Part shown: positions 16,198 through 25,366 of the stretch, piece by piece
How positions within the stretch are numbered: the first letter of the stretch is position 1
How the letters are laid out: each line of letters opens with the position of its first letter
From: Bryobacterales bacterium
Lineage (GTDB): Bacteria > Acidobacteriota > Terriglobia > Bryobacterales > Bryobacteraceae
Direction: 5' to 3'
Assembly (NCBI GenBank): GCA_020854055.1
Contig: JADZGD010000044.1
Coordinates: 1 to 64,000 of the forward strand
DNA: 64,000 nt
Position numbers and translations under genes: made by a program
The notes under the pieces: model-generated
What the model saw: only the letters and a program-made list of their open reading frames with translations
Told to the model about the DNA's origin: nothing
Database searches by the model: none

Positions 16198-16206
16198 ATC
16201 TGTAAC

Positions 16207-16887
16207 ATGTCTGCCGCCGCCGGAGCCCAAAAGCAAACGTCCCAGGCCCGCATCGAGGCCAATCGCCGCAACGCTCAAAAATCCACCGGTCCCCGCACCG
16301 AAGAAGGAAAGTTCCGGGTGTCCCAGAACGCCACCACCCACGGCCTCACCGCCCGCCACGTCGTGCTCGACGAAGAGTCCGCGGAAGCCTTCTACACCCT
16401 GCGCCGCAAAATGCTCGAAGACCTCGCCCCGGAAGGCGAAATCGAATGCCAACTGGCTGAACAGATGATCGCCGCCCGCTGGCGCATCCTCCGCCTCTGG
16501 GAAACCGAGACCGATCTGTATAACAAGAGCATGGAGTCCAACCCCGAAACCGCCACCCGCCGCCGGACCGCCGCCTTCGAGCAACTCGACGCCGAAGGCA
16601 AGCTCCAGCGCCTGGACCGTTATGAGGCCCGCCTCTCCCGCGAATTTGACCGCGCCCTGCGCCGTCTGCGGGAACTTCAGACCGCCCGCCGCCAACAACG
16701 GGAACGTAAACCGGCAACCCGGCGGCGTCCCGTGGAACCCGTCCAGCACACCGATCTGCTCTCCGCCGACGAGTACATCCGCATCGAGCGAAGCAAAACA
16801 GCGCCCGAGCAAAACAAACCCAACCCGGCCCCGCCCCGCCCGCATCCGTCCCTGGCGGCCAGGGCCGGAACCGGGCGCCGAGCGTGA
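16207..16887 (+). CDS. Conserved protein of unknown function, STGPRTEEGK family
   Basis: The 226-residue protein begins QARIEANRRNAQKSTGPRTE, a phrase typical of a widespread but uncharacterised family in Acidobacteriota, Planctomycetes and relatives, usually in many copies per genome (here followed by SQNATTHGLTARHVV). The rest is highly charged and helical (ERYEARLSREFDRALRRLRE-like coiled coil) with an Arg/Pro-rich tail. No signal peptide, no known catalytic motif. GGAGG precedes the ATG but lies in a stable hairpin. DNA-related or phage-derived roles have been guessed for the family; nothing in this sequence proves one. Confidence 0.7.
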   Translation: MSAAAGAQKQTSQARIEANRRNAQKSTGPRTEEGKFRVSQNATTHGLTARHVVLDEESAEAFYTLRRKMLEDLAPEGEIECQLAEQMIAARWRILRLWETETDLYNKSMESNPETATRRRTAAFEQLDAEGKLQRLDRYEARLSREFDRALRRLRELQTARRQQRERKPATRRRPVEPVQHTDLLSADEYIRIERSKTAPEQNKPNPAPPRPHPSLAARAGTGRRA

Positions 16888-17017
16888 ACGGAGGGTCTTC
16901 GGCCGATAACCCGCCGTTGGGCTCCCTCAGCCATTTCCAGCTTGCGATCCGCATCTCCAAAGCCCCATCATGAATTTAGGAGTATCGGGAGCACTTTATA
17001 TTAAGGAAACGGTCGCA

Positions 17018-19759
17018 ATGAAACCCTCTCTAAAATCCAGCAAACCTAACATCGAAACCGGATTGTTAAGCCGCCGCGGTCACCCGCTGGACGTTTTTTT
17101 TACCCCCTCCAGCATCGCCGTCATCGGCGCCACCGAAACCCCCGGAAGCGTCGGCCGCACCACGCTCTGGAACCTCATCAGCACGCCCTTCGGCGGCACC
17201 GTCTACCCTGTCAATCCCAAGCGCCCCAGCGTACTGGGCATCAAAGCCTATCCCAACCTCTCGGCCATCCCCGAAGAGGTTGACCTGATTGTGGTGGTCA
17301 CCCCCGCCGCCACCGTCCCCGGCATCATCCGCGAGGCCGCCCAAAAAGGTGTCCGTGGCGCCATCGTTATCTCCGCGGGCTTTAAGGAACTCGGCCCCGA
17401 AGGAGCCGAACTCGAACGTCAAGTGCTTGAGGAAGCGGGCAAGGTAAACATGCGCATCATCGGCCCCAACTGCCTCGGCCTGATGAGCCCCCCCACCGGC
17501 GTCAATGCCACCTTCGCCGCCGGCATGGCCCGCCCCGGTAACGTCGGCTTCATCAGCCAGAGCGGCGCCCTCTGCACCGCCGTCCTCGACTGGAGCTTTC
17601 AGGAACAGGTCGGCTTCTCGGCCTTCATTTCGCTCGGCTCGATGGTCGATGTCGGTTGGGGCGATTTGATCGAATACCTCGGCGACGATCCCCGCACCCG
17701 CTCCATCCTCATCTACATGGAGTCCATCGGAAACGCCCGCTCCTTCCTCTCGGCCGCCCGCGAAGTCGCCCTCACCAAGCCCATTATCGTAATCAAAGCC
17801 GGCCGCACCGCCGCCGGAGGCAAAGCCGCTGCTTCGCACACCGGCTCGCTGACCGGCTCGGACGACGTGCTCGACGCCGCCTTCCGCCGCTCCGGCGTCC
17901 TTCGCGTGAACAATATCTCGGACCTGTTCTATATGGCTGAAGTCCTCGCCAAACAGCCCCGCCCCCGCGGCCCCCGCCTCACCATCGTCACCAACGCCGG
18001 AGGCCCCGCCGTGCTCGCCACCGATGCCCTCATCACCGCCGGCGGCGAACTGGCCGATCTCGACGCCGCCACCGTCGAAGAGCTCAACAAGATCCTCCCC
18101 GCAAGCTGGAGCCGTGGCAACCCCATCGACATCCTCGGTGATGCCGGACCGGATCGCTACGCCAAAGCGCTCGAAATCGCCCAAAAAGATCCCGCCAGCG
18201 ACGGCCTCCTGGTCGTTCTTACCCCCCAGGCCATGACCGACCCCACCGCCACCGCCCAGCAGTTGAAGCCCTACGCCTCCATCAGCGATAAACCCGTGTT
18301 GGCCAGTTGGATGGGCGGCCCCACCGTCGCCGCCGGCGAAAATATCCTCAATGGCGCCAACATCCCTACCTTCCCCTATCCCGACACTGCCGCCAGGGCC
18401 TTCCGCTACATGTGGTCATATAGCTACAACCTCCGTGGCATCTACGAAACTCCGGCCTTCGACGAACGCGGCTTTACGCCCAACCGGGACCAGGCCGCCT
18501 CAATCCTCGCTCAAGCCCAATCGGAGAGCCGCACCATCCTCACCGAATTCGAATCCAAGCAGGTGCTCGCGGCGTACGGCATCCCTACCGTCGAGACCCG
18601 CATCGCCCGAACCGCAGCCGAAGCCGGCCGCTCGGCAGCCTCAATCGGTTTCCCGGTGGTCCTCAAGCTCTACTCCGAAACCATCACCCACAAAACCGAT
18701 GTCGGAGGAGTGCAACTGAACCTCAAAGACGCCGCCGCCGTGGAAGGCGCCTTCAGCGCCATCCAGTCTTCCGTCGCCGCCAAAGTGGGAGCAGAGCATT
18801 TCCTGGGCGTCACCGTCCAGCCGATGATCAAACTCGACGGCTACGAGATCATTCTCGGCAGCTCGCTCGACCCCCAGTTCGGCCCCGTCATCCTGTTCGG
18901 AATGGGCGGCCAGCTCGTAGAAGTTTTTAAGGATCGCTCGCTCGCCCTGCCACCGCTCACCAGCACCCTCGCCCGCCGCATGATGGAGCAGACCAAAATC
19001 TACAAGGCGCTCAAAGGAGTGCGCGGCCGCGCGCCCATCGATCTGCCCGAGCTCGAACAACTTATGGTCCGCTTCTCCCAACTCATCTGCGAGCACCGCA
19101 TCATCCAGGAAATCGACATCAACCCGCTGCTCGCTTCACCCGAACGGCTGATTGCGCTGGACGCCCGCATCGTCATCCATCCCGCCGATGTGAAGCCCGA
19201 AGCCATCCCTCGCCTTGCCATCCGTCCCTATCCCACCCGCTATGTCGCCGACTGGGTCATGAAGAGCGGGCAGACGGTAACCATTCGTCCCATCCGCCCC
19301 GAAGATGAACCCTTGCTGGTGAAGTTTCACCACACACTCTCGGACCGCACCGTCTATCTCCGCTACCTCCAGATGATGAAACTCAGCCAGCGCGTCGCCC
19401 ACGAACGGCTCACGCGGATTTGCTTCATCGATTACGCCCGCGAAATGGCGTTGGTGGTCGATAGAACCGATCCACAGACCGGTGAACGGGAAATCCTCGG
19501 CGTTGGCCGTCTGCAAAAATTGCATGGTACGGAAGAAGCCGAATTCGCTATCGTTGTCAGCGATCAGGTTCAGAAACAAGGGCTTGGGAAGGAAATCCTC
19601 ACGCGCCTTATTAAAATAGCGCGAGACGAGAAGATCCGGCGTGTCAACGCTGATATCCTGGCCGACAACATGGCCATGCAACACGTCTGTGAGAGGTTGG
19701 GCTTCCAACTGGACCGCCAGATTGGAGAGCCCACCGTCTCGGCGTCACTCGAACTCTAA
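17018..19759 (+). CDS. ADP-forming acyl-CoA synthetase fused to a GNAT acetyltransferase
   Basis: The product is about 913 residues from ATG 17018 (AAGGA upstream); an earlier in-frame ATG at 16970 has no clear ribosome site. The domain order is CoA-binding Rossmann (about 25-155: [20 protein letters not shown]), two succinyl-CoA-ligase-like domains with the phospho-His in [10 protein letters not shown], an ATP-grasp domain (about 500-725: [36 protein letters not shown]) and a C-terminal GNAT domain (about 745-913: [36 protein letters not shown]). This is the PatZ/Pka/YfiQ architecture, which acetylates protein lysines and is usually catalytically silent as a CoA ligase; here the His is kept, so ligase activity is possible. 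Its 3' end overlaps the convergent aminotransferase gene by 15 bases. Confidence 0.88.
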   Translation: MKPSLKSSKPNIETGLLSRRGHPLDVFFTPSSIAVIGATETPGSVGRTTLWNLISTPFGGTVYPVNPKRPSVLGIKAYPNLSAIPEEVDLIVVVTPAATVPGIIREAAQKGVRGAIVISAGFKELGPEGAELERQVLEEAGKVNMRIIGPNCLGLMSPPTGVNATFAAGMARPGNVGFISQSGALCTAVLDWSFQEQVGFSAFISLGSMVDVGWGDLIEYLGDDPRTRSILIYMESIGNARSFLSAAREVALTKPIIVIKAGRTAAGGKAAASHTGSLTGSDDVLDAAFRRSGVLRVNNISDLFYMAEVLAKQPRPRGPRLTIVTNAGGPAVLATDALITAGGELADLDAATVEELNKILPASWSRGNPIDILGDAGPDRYAKALEIAQKDPASDGLLVVLTPQAMTDPTATAQQLKPYASISDKPVLASWMGGPTVAAGENILNGANIPTFPYPDTAARAFRYMWSYSYNLRGIYETPAFDERGFTPNRDQAASILAQAQSESRTILTEFESKQVLAAYGIPTVETRIARTAAEAGRSAASIGFPVVLKLYSETITHKTDVGGVQLNLKDAAAVEGAFSAIQSSVAAKVGAEHFLGVTVQPMIKLDGYEIILGSSLDPQFGPVILFGMGGQLVEVFKDRSLALPPLTSTLARRMMEQTKIYKALKGVRGRAPIDLPELEQLMVRFSQLICEHRIIQEIDINPLLASPERLIALDARIVIHPADVKPEAIPRLAIRPYPTRYVADWVMKSGQTVTIRPIRPEDEPLLVKFHHTLSDRTVYLRYLQMMKLSQRVAHERLTRICFIDYAREMALVVDRTDPQTGEREILGVGRLQKLHGTEEAEFAIVVSDQVQKQGLGKEILTRLIKIARDEKIRRVNADILADNMAMQHVCERLGFQLDRQIGEPTVSASLEL

Positions 19760-20950
19760 TGTGGATCCACCCTTTAACGGAGCCGTCACCGTCTGAGTGA
19801 GATACTTGCGGATCCGCGTTACTGCTTCCATCAGGTTTTCCATCGAATTAGCATAGCTAAGTCGTAGATAACCTTCGCCATGGTAGCCGAAAGCGGTTCC
19901 GCTTAAAGCCGCGACGCCGGCTTCCGTTAATAGGGCATCGGCCAGTTCCTTCGACTTTAATCCGGTGCCCCTGATGTTGGGGAACGCATAGAAGGCGCCC
20001 ATCGGAGTCCGGCATCGGAAACCGGGGATCGTGTTCAACGCCGCTACAAACCGGTCCCGCCGCCGCCGGAACTCCGCGATCATCCGTTGGGATTCATCCT
20101 GTGGACCTTCCAGCGCCTCGATTCCTGCCCTCTGGGTGAAACTTGCGGTACAGGAGTTCGAGTTCACCATGAGGTAGTTCACCGCTGAAACCAGCCACTC
20201 CGGCATCACTCCGAAACCCATTCGCCAACCGGTCATCGCATAGGTCTTCGAGAAGCCGTCCAGCAGGATCGTCTTTTCCTGCATTCCCGGCAGGCTGGCA
20301 ATCGAGAAGTGCGGTGTTTCGTAGCACATCCGCGAGTAAATCTCATCGGATAGAACCATTACGTCGCGGTCCCGTACCAACTCGGCGATCCGCTCCAGGT
20401 CCCGGCGCGGAATCACTCCACCGGTCGGGTTCTGGGGCGAGTTGAGGATGATCAGCTTGGTCCGGTCCGAGAGGCTGCGTTCGAACCGGCCGAGGTCGAA
20501 CGAGAAAGCCTTCTCCTCCACCAGCGGCATCGCCACCGGCACGCCGCCCAGGAACCGGATCATTGATTCGTAGATCGGGAACCCAGGGTTGGGGTAGATC
20601 ACCTCATCCCCCGGCTCGATCAACGCCAGCATCGGGAAGAAGAGGATCGGCTTGCCGCCCGGCGTCACCGAGACATGCTCTATGCCCACCTCGATACCGC
20701 GCGTCCGCGCGATATACCGGGCAATCGCCTGCCGCAACTCCGGCAGGCCCTGGGTCGGACCATAGTGAGTCCAACCTTCATCGAGTGCCGTCTTGGCCGC
20801 TTCGATGATGTTCCGCGGGGTCTGGAAGTCGGGCTCTCCGATCTCCAGGTGAATCACACTGCGTCCTTCGGCTTCGAGCGCCCTGGCCCGCACCAGTACC
20901 TCGAAAGCAGTCTCCGTCCCAATCCGGGACATTCGCTCCGCTAATCGCAA
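19745..20950 (-). CDS. PLP-dependent aminotransferase, class I/II (aspartate aminotransferase-like)
   Basis: The 401-residue protein shows the full fold-type I aminotransferase pattern: [11 protein letters not shown] at about 35-45, [24 protein letters not shown] with the PLP-contacting Asn at about 170-180, [10 protein letters not shown] with the Asp at 202, the Schiff-base Lys235 in [17 protein letters not shown], and the C-terminal YLRLSYANS Arg. It should transaminate aspartate or aromatic amino acids. The gene is the last of a leftward group that starts with the thiolase; 10 bases separate it from the OB-fold gene. Confidence 0.88.
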   Translation of the reverse strand: MRLAERMSRIGTETAFEVLVRARALEAEGRSVIHLEIGEPDFQTPRNIIEAAKTALDEGWTHYGPTQGLPELRQAIARYIARTRGIEVGIEHVSVTPGGKPILFFPMLALIEPGDEVIYPNPGFPIYESMIRFLGGVPVAMPLVEEKAFSFDLGRFERSLSDRTKLIILNSPQNPTGGVIPRRDLERIAELVRDRDVMVLSDEIYSRMCYETPHFSIASLPGMQEKTILLDGFSKTYAMTGWRMGFGVMPEWLVSAVNYLMVNSNSCTASFTQRAGIEALEGPQDESQRMIAEFRRRRDRFVAALNTIPGFRCRTPMGAFYAFPNIRGTGLKSKELADALLTEAGVAALSGTAFGYHGEGYLRLSYANSMENLMEAVTRIRKYLTQTVTAPLKGGSTLEFE

Positions 20951-20960
20951 CCGAGCCTCC

Positions 20961-21173
20961 TCAAGCCGTTCGCTTGGTGAAGAACGGAATCCCGCCCCGG
21001 TCCTCGGCCTGGACGACGCGGTCTCCTATCCGGACACGATCTCCGGCAATGCGAACCGTTACCCGCCGCCCTTCGTCAAGAGTCACAATCGCCACCTGGT
21101 AAGGTGCATCGTGAACGAACTGCTCCGGCGCGGAATAGACTACCGTTTCCGTGTAGACCGTTCCTTGCTTCAT
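20961..21173 (-). CDS. Small OB-fold protein, DUF35-like thiolase partner without zinc ribbon
   Basis: The 70-residue product (MKQGTVYTETVVYSAPEQFV... to FTKRTA) resembles the OB-fold half of DUF35/ChsH2-type proteins (DAPYQVAIVTLDEGRRVTVR, RVRIGDRVV). DUF35 proteins form a complex with thiolase-like enzymes and channel acyl-CoA; they normally also have an N-terminal four-Cys zinc ribbon, which is absent here. Its ATG overlaps the TGA of the thiolase gene (ATGA), which supports a complex with that protein. The longer upstream frame runs antisense-like through the thiolase gene and was not used. Confidence 0.72.
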   Translation of the reverse strand: MKQGTVYTETVVYSAPEQFVHDAPYQVAIVTLDEGRRVTVRIAGDRVRIGDRVVQAEDRGGIPFFTKRTA

Positions 21174-22330
21174 GCCGCCCCCAGTATGGTCACCACGCTC
21201 GTGGCGCCCGATCCGCCCAGGTTCTGAGCCAGCCCGAGCGAGTGCCGTTCCAACTGGTTCGCCCCCGCCTCGCCGCGCACCTGCAATACCACTTCGCAGA
21301 TCTGTCCCGTTCCGGTCGCCCCCACCGGATGCCCTTTCGACTTCAATCCGCCGCTCGCGTTCACCGGCTTGGCCCCGGTCCGGTCCGCCGCCCCGGATGC
21401 CTCCCACGGTCCGCCTTCTCCCTTGGCCACAAACCCCAGATCCTCCACCGCGATGATCTCGGCAATGGTGAAACAGTCGTGTACCTCGGCGAACTCGATG
21501 TCGGCCGCCGTTACACCCGCCATCCGGTAGGCCTGCTCACCGGCCTTGCGTACCGCGTCGAAGGTGGTGATGTCTGGCTTCTCGTCCAGCGCCACCCAGT
21601 CCGACGTCTGCGCGACGCCCAGTACCCGTACCGGCTTGGAGGTGAACTCGCCGGCCCGCTCCAGCGGGCAGATCACCACCGCCGCCGCCCCATCGCTCAC
21701 CAGCGAGCAGTCGTACAGCGTCAGCGGCTCGGCCACCATCTTGCTGTGGAGCGCCTGCTCGATGCTGATCACCTTGCGCATGTGCGCATAGGGGTTCAGC
21801 GCTCCATTGGCGTGGTTCTTCACCGCCACTGCCGCCAGTTGCTCCCGTGTCGTGCCGTACTGGTACATGTGCCGGTTGGCGATCATCGCAAACAGCGAGG
21901 GGAAGGTCGAACCTACCCGGATCTCAGCCTCCACGTCACCGGCCCCGGCCAGGATCTCGGTCACCTTGGGCGTAGTCTGGGAGGTCATCTTCTCCACCCC
22001 TGCCACCACCACCAGGTCGTAAATCCCCGCCGCTACCGCCGACCAGGCGTGGAAGAACGCCGCTCCGCTCGAAGCGCACGCCGCCTCGATGCGCGTCGCC
22101 GGTACTCCCCGGATGCCCGCCCCCGTGGCAATGTAAGGCGCCAGATGATTCTGGCCCACGAACGAAGGGCCGGCGAAGTTGCCCAGGTAGAACGCCTCCA
22201 CCTGCTCCGGCTTCAGGTGAGCGTCTTGGAGCGACTTGTCGACGGCCTCCACCGCCAGCGACCGCAGGCCGCGGCCGGCAAATGCGCCGAACCGAGTCTT
22301 GCCGATGCCGATCACCGCTACCGCTCTCAT
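21170..22330 (-). CDS. Thiolase-family protein (SCP2/archaeal-type acetyl-CoA acetyltransferase)
   Basis: The 386-residue protein has the SCP2-type thiolase layout. The nucleophilic Cys is in ATRIEAACASSGAAF (about residue 85), the first His-containing motif is AEVHDCFTIAEI (about 282-293), and the second is NASGGLKSKGHPVGATG near 343-359. This type occurs mostly in archaea and bacteria paired with DUF35 proteins for ketone-body, isoprenoid or sterol side-chain chemistry, and the OB-fold gene overlaps its 3' end. Substrate not predictable. It diverges from the sigma-factor operon. Confidence 0.86.
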   Translation of the reverse strand: MRAVAVIGIGKTRFGAFAGRGLRSLAVEAVDKSLQDAHLKPEQVEAFYLGNFAGPSFVGQNHLAPYIATGAGIRGVPATRIEAACASSGAAFFHAWSAVAAGIYDLVVVAGVEKMTSQTTPKVTEILAGAGDVEAEIRVGSTFPSLFAMIANRHMYQYGTTREQLAAVAVKNHANGALNPYAHMRKVISIEQALHSKMVAEPLTLYDCSLVSDGAAAVVICPLERAGEFTSKPVRVLGVAQTSDWVALDEKPDITTFDAVRKAGEQAYRMAGVTAADIEFAEVHDCFTIAEIIAVEDLGFVAKGEGGPWEASGAADRTGAKPVNASGGLKSKGHPVGATGTGQICEVVLQVRGEAGANQLERHSLGLAQNLGGSGATSVVTILGAA

Positions 22331-22401
22331 ATAGAATCAGAATAGCGCCTAATTCGGCCTCCACGTTTTCGATCTTCGAACGTCAGGTAGTTATAGGCGC
22401 G

Positions 22402-22974
22402 ATGGTTACGGCGATTCAGCAATTCGAGGTGGTGATGAATGAAGCGCTGAGGACTGTCGTCGACGACGCAGCGGAACGCCGCAACCGGTTCGTCGCCGAT
22501 AACCTCCGGCGGATCTTCCTCCTGATCTACCGTATCGTCGGCAACGTTGACGATGCCCAGGATCTGGCCCAGGAGACGTTTATCAAAGCCCTGCAGCGGC
22601 AGGAGCAGTTGAAGAACCTGGAAAAGGCCGCGCACTGGCTCTCCCGGATCGCCACCAATACCGCCATCGACTTTCTCCGCCGCAACGCCCGTACCACCTT
22701 CTACGAGGTGGACGAAGCGCCCGATCCGCTCTCCACCCCCCATTGGGACAATCCGGAGCAACTCGTGCTCCGCACCGAGCAGCGCGAGTACCTTGAAGAT
22801 GGACTGCGTCTGCTGACCGCGCGCGAACGTACCGCCCTGATTCTTCGCGACGTCGAGGGCCTGCCCGCCGAACAGGTTGCCGTACGCATGGGCTGCTCCA
22901 TGGCCACCGTGCGCTCTCACATCGCCAACGCGCGAATCAAGTTTCGCCGCTACGTGGAAAGGCGCAAGTCATGA
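22402..22974 (+). CDS. ECF-type RNA polymerase sigma factor
   Basis: The 190-residue product contains sigma region 2 (RRIFLLIYRIVGNVDDAQDL followed by AQETF, the region 2.2/2.3 core) at about 35-60 and region 4 (LTARERTALILRDVEGLPAE, then VRMGCSMATVRSHIANARIK) at about 130-180. ATG 22402 gives the extra N-terminal residues; ATG 22435, directly after GAGGTGG, is an alternative. It overlaps the next gene by ATGA. A zinc anti-sigma-like membrane protein and a secreted protein follow in the same operon, the usual arrangement for envelope-stress signalling. Confidence 0.88.
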   Translation: MVTAIQQFEVVMNEALRTVVDDAAERRNRFVADNLRRIFLLIYRIVGNVDDAQDLAQETFIKALQRQEQLKNLEKAAHWLSRIATNTAIDFLRRNARTTFYEVDEAPDPLSTPHWDNPEQLVLRTEQREYLEDGLRLLTARERTALILRDVEGLPAEQVAVRMGCSMATVRSHIANARIKFRRYVERRKS

Positions 22975-23549
22975 GACACCCGAGTGAGTTGGATCTCGCG
23001 CTCTATGGCGGGCAAGACCTCGGTGGATGGCGCAAGTGGTGCATCGGCCGCCATACCGCCCGGTGTGAGTCCTGCGCCGCCGCGGCCTCCCGTTATGCCT
23101 CCGATAGCCGGGCGATCGCGACTGCCGCCCGCCGCATGCCGCCCGCTTTCGATTGGAACCGGGTGGCCGGCGAGATGCGGGCGAACATCCGCGTAGCGAT
23201 CGCAGCCGGCGAGTGCGTCGCCTGGCCGCGCCCCGCCGCCAGGCTGCCATGGAGAGCGGCCTTGATGGCCACTTCGGTTGCCGCGCTGATCCTGACCGGC
23301 TGGTGGGTCTTGCTTCCGCAGTCTCTGCACCGCTCCGCGCAATCGCGGGCCACCGTTAATCAGTCCGGCGTCGTACTCGAAACGACCGGCTTCAGCATTG
23401 AGCGGAGGGCGGAAGGCGCCACGCTTGCCCTGTCTCATCCGTCAGACGAACGAACCGTGCTGACGGTCAACACGGACGGAGTCCTGCGCGCCCGCTATGT
23501 GGACGACGACTCCGGCCAGGTCACGATCAACAATGTCTACGCGCAGTAG
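22971..23549 (+). CDS. Zinc anti-sigma-like membrane protein (putative anti-sigma factor)
   Basis: The 192-residue protein has a ZAS-type motif H-x3-C-x2-C (HTARCESC at about 28-35), a single transmembrane segment (about 98-118: AALMATSVAALILTGWWVLL) and a periplasmic C-terminal domain (about 75 residues, beta-rich, ERTVLTVNTDGVLRARYVDD). It overlaps the sigma-factor gene by four bases, so it is almost surely its regulator: it would hold the sigma factor at the membrane until a periplasmic signal arrives. The C-terminal sensing domain is not one I recognise. Confidence 0.72.
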   Translation: MRHPSELDLALYGGQDLGGWRKWCIGRHTARCESCAAAASRYASDSRAIATAARRMPPAFDWNRVAGEMRANIRVAIAAGECVAWPRPAARLPWRAALMATSVAALILTGWWVLLPQSLHRSAQSRATVNQSGVVLETTGFSIERRAEGATLALSHPSDERTVLTVNTDGVLRARYVDDDSGQVTINNVYAQ

Positions 23550-24657
23550 AGTTCTGGCCATCGCCGCCTTCGCCCTCGGGGCCACTGCTGCCTTCGGCTT
23601 CGAGGAGGGTGACTTCTCAACCTGCCGCATCAACCTGTCCAAGGATGATCCGGTGGCGTTCGTCTCGGCCAACTGGGGCGATTCGAAGACTTCGGCCCGC
23701 GGTGGCGCCATGGTGCTCGACCTGCACACGTCACTGGTGTTGAAGAACACCGGCAGCCGGCGCATTCGCGGCATCACCCTACTGGTGACCGCGCAGGAGG
23801 TTGCGCCGGGAGGCAAGGCGTCGGTGGCCGTTCCCAGCCTCGATGTGGCGGCCGGGGACACTTTCCCGGTCCGTGTCGATCTGCGCCTGCTGCGGCCGCT
23901 AACCGCCGGAACCGGGCCGCTGGTGGAGATCGGACTGGACGGAGTGCTGTTCGACGATCTGGCCTTCTACGGTCCCGACAAACTGGGCTCCCGGCGCTCG
24001 CTCACCGCCTGGGAACTCGAAGCCCGCCGGGACCGCCAGTACTTCAAGTCGATCCTGGCTTCCAAAGGAACCGGGGGATTACAGCGGGAGATCGTTGCCA
24101 GCATGAATCGCCAGGCAGCCCATCCCCGTCTGGACGTTCAACTGGCGCGAGGCCGCGCCTCCAACCTGGAACTGGAGCACGACGTTGACGTGGCGTTCCT
24201 GCAACTGGCCGGAGTGCCCGTAGAGGTGTTGCGCTCAGTGGGTAGGGTGTCGGGCAATGAGGCCCGGTTGCCGCGCGTGGAACTGCGTAATCAATCGGAC
24301 CGCGCAGTCCGCTATCTGGAGATCGCCATGCTCGTCTCTGACACTCAGGGACACCGCGTGGTGGCGGGGGCCCTCCCGGGAAACCTCGACCTGGCACCCG
24401 GCAAGACGGGAGTCGTCCAACAGCACAGTTCCCTACGGATCAATACCGGTGGAACGGCCATGAAGATCGCCGGGCTATCCGGCTTCGTCAGCCAGGTGCA
24501 GTTTGCCGATGGCTCCATGTGGATTCCCAGCCGCGCTGCGCTCGATGATCCGACCCTTCGCCAGGTGCTGAATGTCTCCCCGGAAGAACAGAGATTGACT
24601 GAACTTTACCGCCGCCGGGGCCTCCCCGCGCTGGTGGCCGAACTGAACAAGTTCTAA
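23533..24657 (+). CDS. Secreted protein of unknown function, third gene of sigma/anti-sigma operon
   Basis: The 374-residue protein starts at ATG 23533, overlapping the anti-sigma gene by 17 bases, with a signal peptide (MSTRSRVLAIAAFALGATAAFG). It has two beta-sandwich-like parts with similar phrases about unstructured tails and neutral comparison of norms: GAMVLDLHTSLVLKNTGSRR near 60 and ARLPRVELRNQSDRAVRYLE near 250. Both look like 'VLKNTGSRRIRG' / 'ELRNQSDRAVRY' immunoglobulin-like repeats, suggesting an internal duplication. No catalytic motif. Position in the operon suggests a periplasmic target or partner of the anti-sigma factor. Confidence 0.7.
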   Translation: MSTRSRVLAIAAFALGATAAFGFEEGDFSTCRINLSKDDPVAFVSANWGDSKTSARGGAMVLDLHTSLVLKNTGSRRIRGITLLVTAQEVAPGGKASVAVPSLDVAAGDTFPVRVDLRLLRPLTAGTGPLVEIGLDGVLFDDLAFYGPDKLGSRRSLTAWELEARRDRQYFKSILASKGTGGLQREIVASMNRQAAHPRLDVQLARGRASNLELEHDVDVAFLQLAGVPVEVLRSVGRVSGNEARLPRVELRNQSDRAVRYLEIAMLVSDTQGHRVVAGALPGNLDLAPGKTGVVQQHSSLRINTGGTAMKIAGLSGFVSQVQFADGSMWIPSRAALDDPTLRQVLNVSPEEQRLTELYRRRGLPALVAELNKF

Positions 24658-24666
24658 CCCCGCGCT

Positions 24667-25287
24667 TCAGAAGCCTTCGAGCAGGTGGCCCATCTTCCGC
24701 TTCTTGGTTCTCATGTATTTGCGGGCTGTAGCTACGGTTTCGGGCTGGCAGGGCACTCTCTCGGTGACTTCAATTTCGCCATCGGCCAGCGCCTGGATCT
24801 TCTCCGGGTTGTTCGACATCAGTCGAACCCGGCGAATGCCGAAATAGCGCAGGATCTCCACCGGCAGGCGGTAGTTGCGCAGGTCGGCTTCGAAGCCTAA
24901 CTGCTCATTGGCCTCCACGGTGTCGGCGCCGGCGTCCTGCAGCTCGTAGGCGCGCAACTTGTTCAGCAGGCCGATGCCACGTCCCTCCTGCTGCTCGTAG
25001 ATGATGATGCCGCGCTTCTCGGCGGCGATCGCGCTCAAGGCGAACTCCAACTGGGCGCGGCAATCGCAGCGCAGGCTGTGAAACACGTCACCGGTCAGGC
25101 ACTGGGAGTGGATGCGCAGTAACGGCGGCAGGGATGTGCTCAGATCACCCATAACCAGGGCGACGGCCTCATCCCTGTTGTCTTTGGGGTACAACCCATT
25201 GAAGCCAAAGATCCGGAAGTGACCGAAACGGCTGGGGAAATCGGCCTCGGCAACCTTCACCAGTTGAAAGGCCGAAACAGTACTCAT
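24667..25287 (-). CDS. ribA: GTP cyclohydrolase II
   Basis: From ATG 25287 the product is 206 residues, the usual size of stand-alone RibA. Zinc ligands are in CLTGDVFHSLRCDCRAQLE (C-x10-C-x-C), followed by the catalytic stretch EQQEGRGIGLLNKLRAYELQ and NYRLPVEILRYFGIRRVRLM. It opens GTP to 2,5-diamino-6-ribosylamino-4(3H)-pyrimidinone 5'-phosphate, the first step of riboflavin synthesis. ATGs at 25290 and 25344 are in frame, but the latter lies inside a TATAAT element. No other rib genes are nearby. Divergent from the histidine kinase gene. Confidence 0.9.
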   Translation of the reverse strand: MSTVSAFQLVKVAEADFPSRFGHFRIFGFNGLYPKDNRDEAVALVMGDLSTSLPPLLRIHSQCLTGDVFHSLRCDCRAQLEFALSAIAAEKRGIIIYEQQEGRGIGLLNKLRAYELQDAGADTVEANEQLGFEADLRNYRLPVEILRYFGIRRVRLMSNNPEKIQALADGEIEVTERVPCQPETVATARKYMRTKKRKMGHLLEGF

Positions 25288-25338
25288 CATGTGACAGGCG
25301 GCCGGTGTGACGGTATCGCGATCCAGACCGGCAGCTAT

Positions 25339-25351
25339 GTTCATTATAATA
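25339..25351. promoter_or_regulatory. Bidirectional -10-like element between ribA and the kinase gene
   Basis: The string CATTATAATA contains TATAAT on the plus strand (25344-25349) and also TATAAT on the minus strand (25342-25347). It lies 18 bases before the kinase ATG (25367) and about 55 bases before the ribA ATG. No good -35 was found for either direction, so the assignment is tentative. Confidence 0.35.
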
Positions 25352-25366
25352 GGCTCCAAGGCCGCA

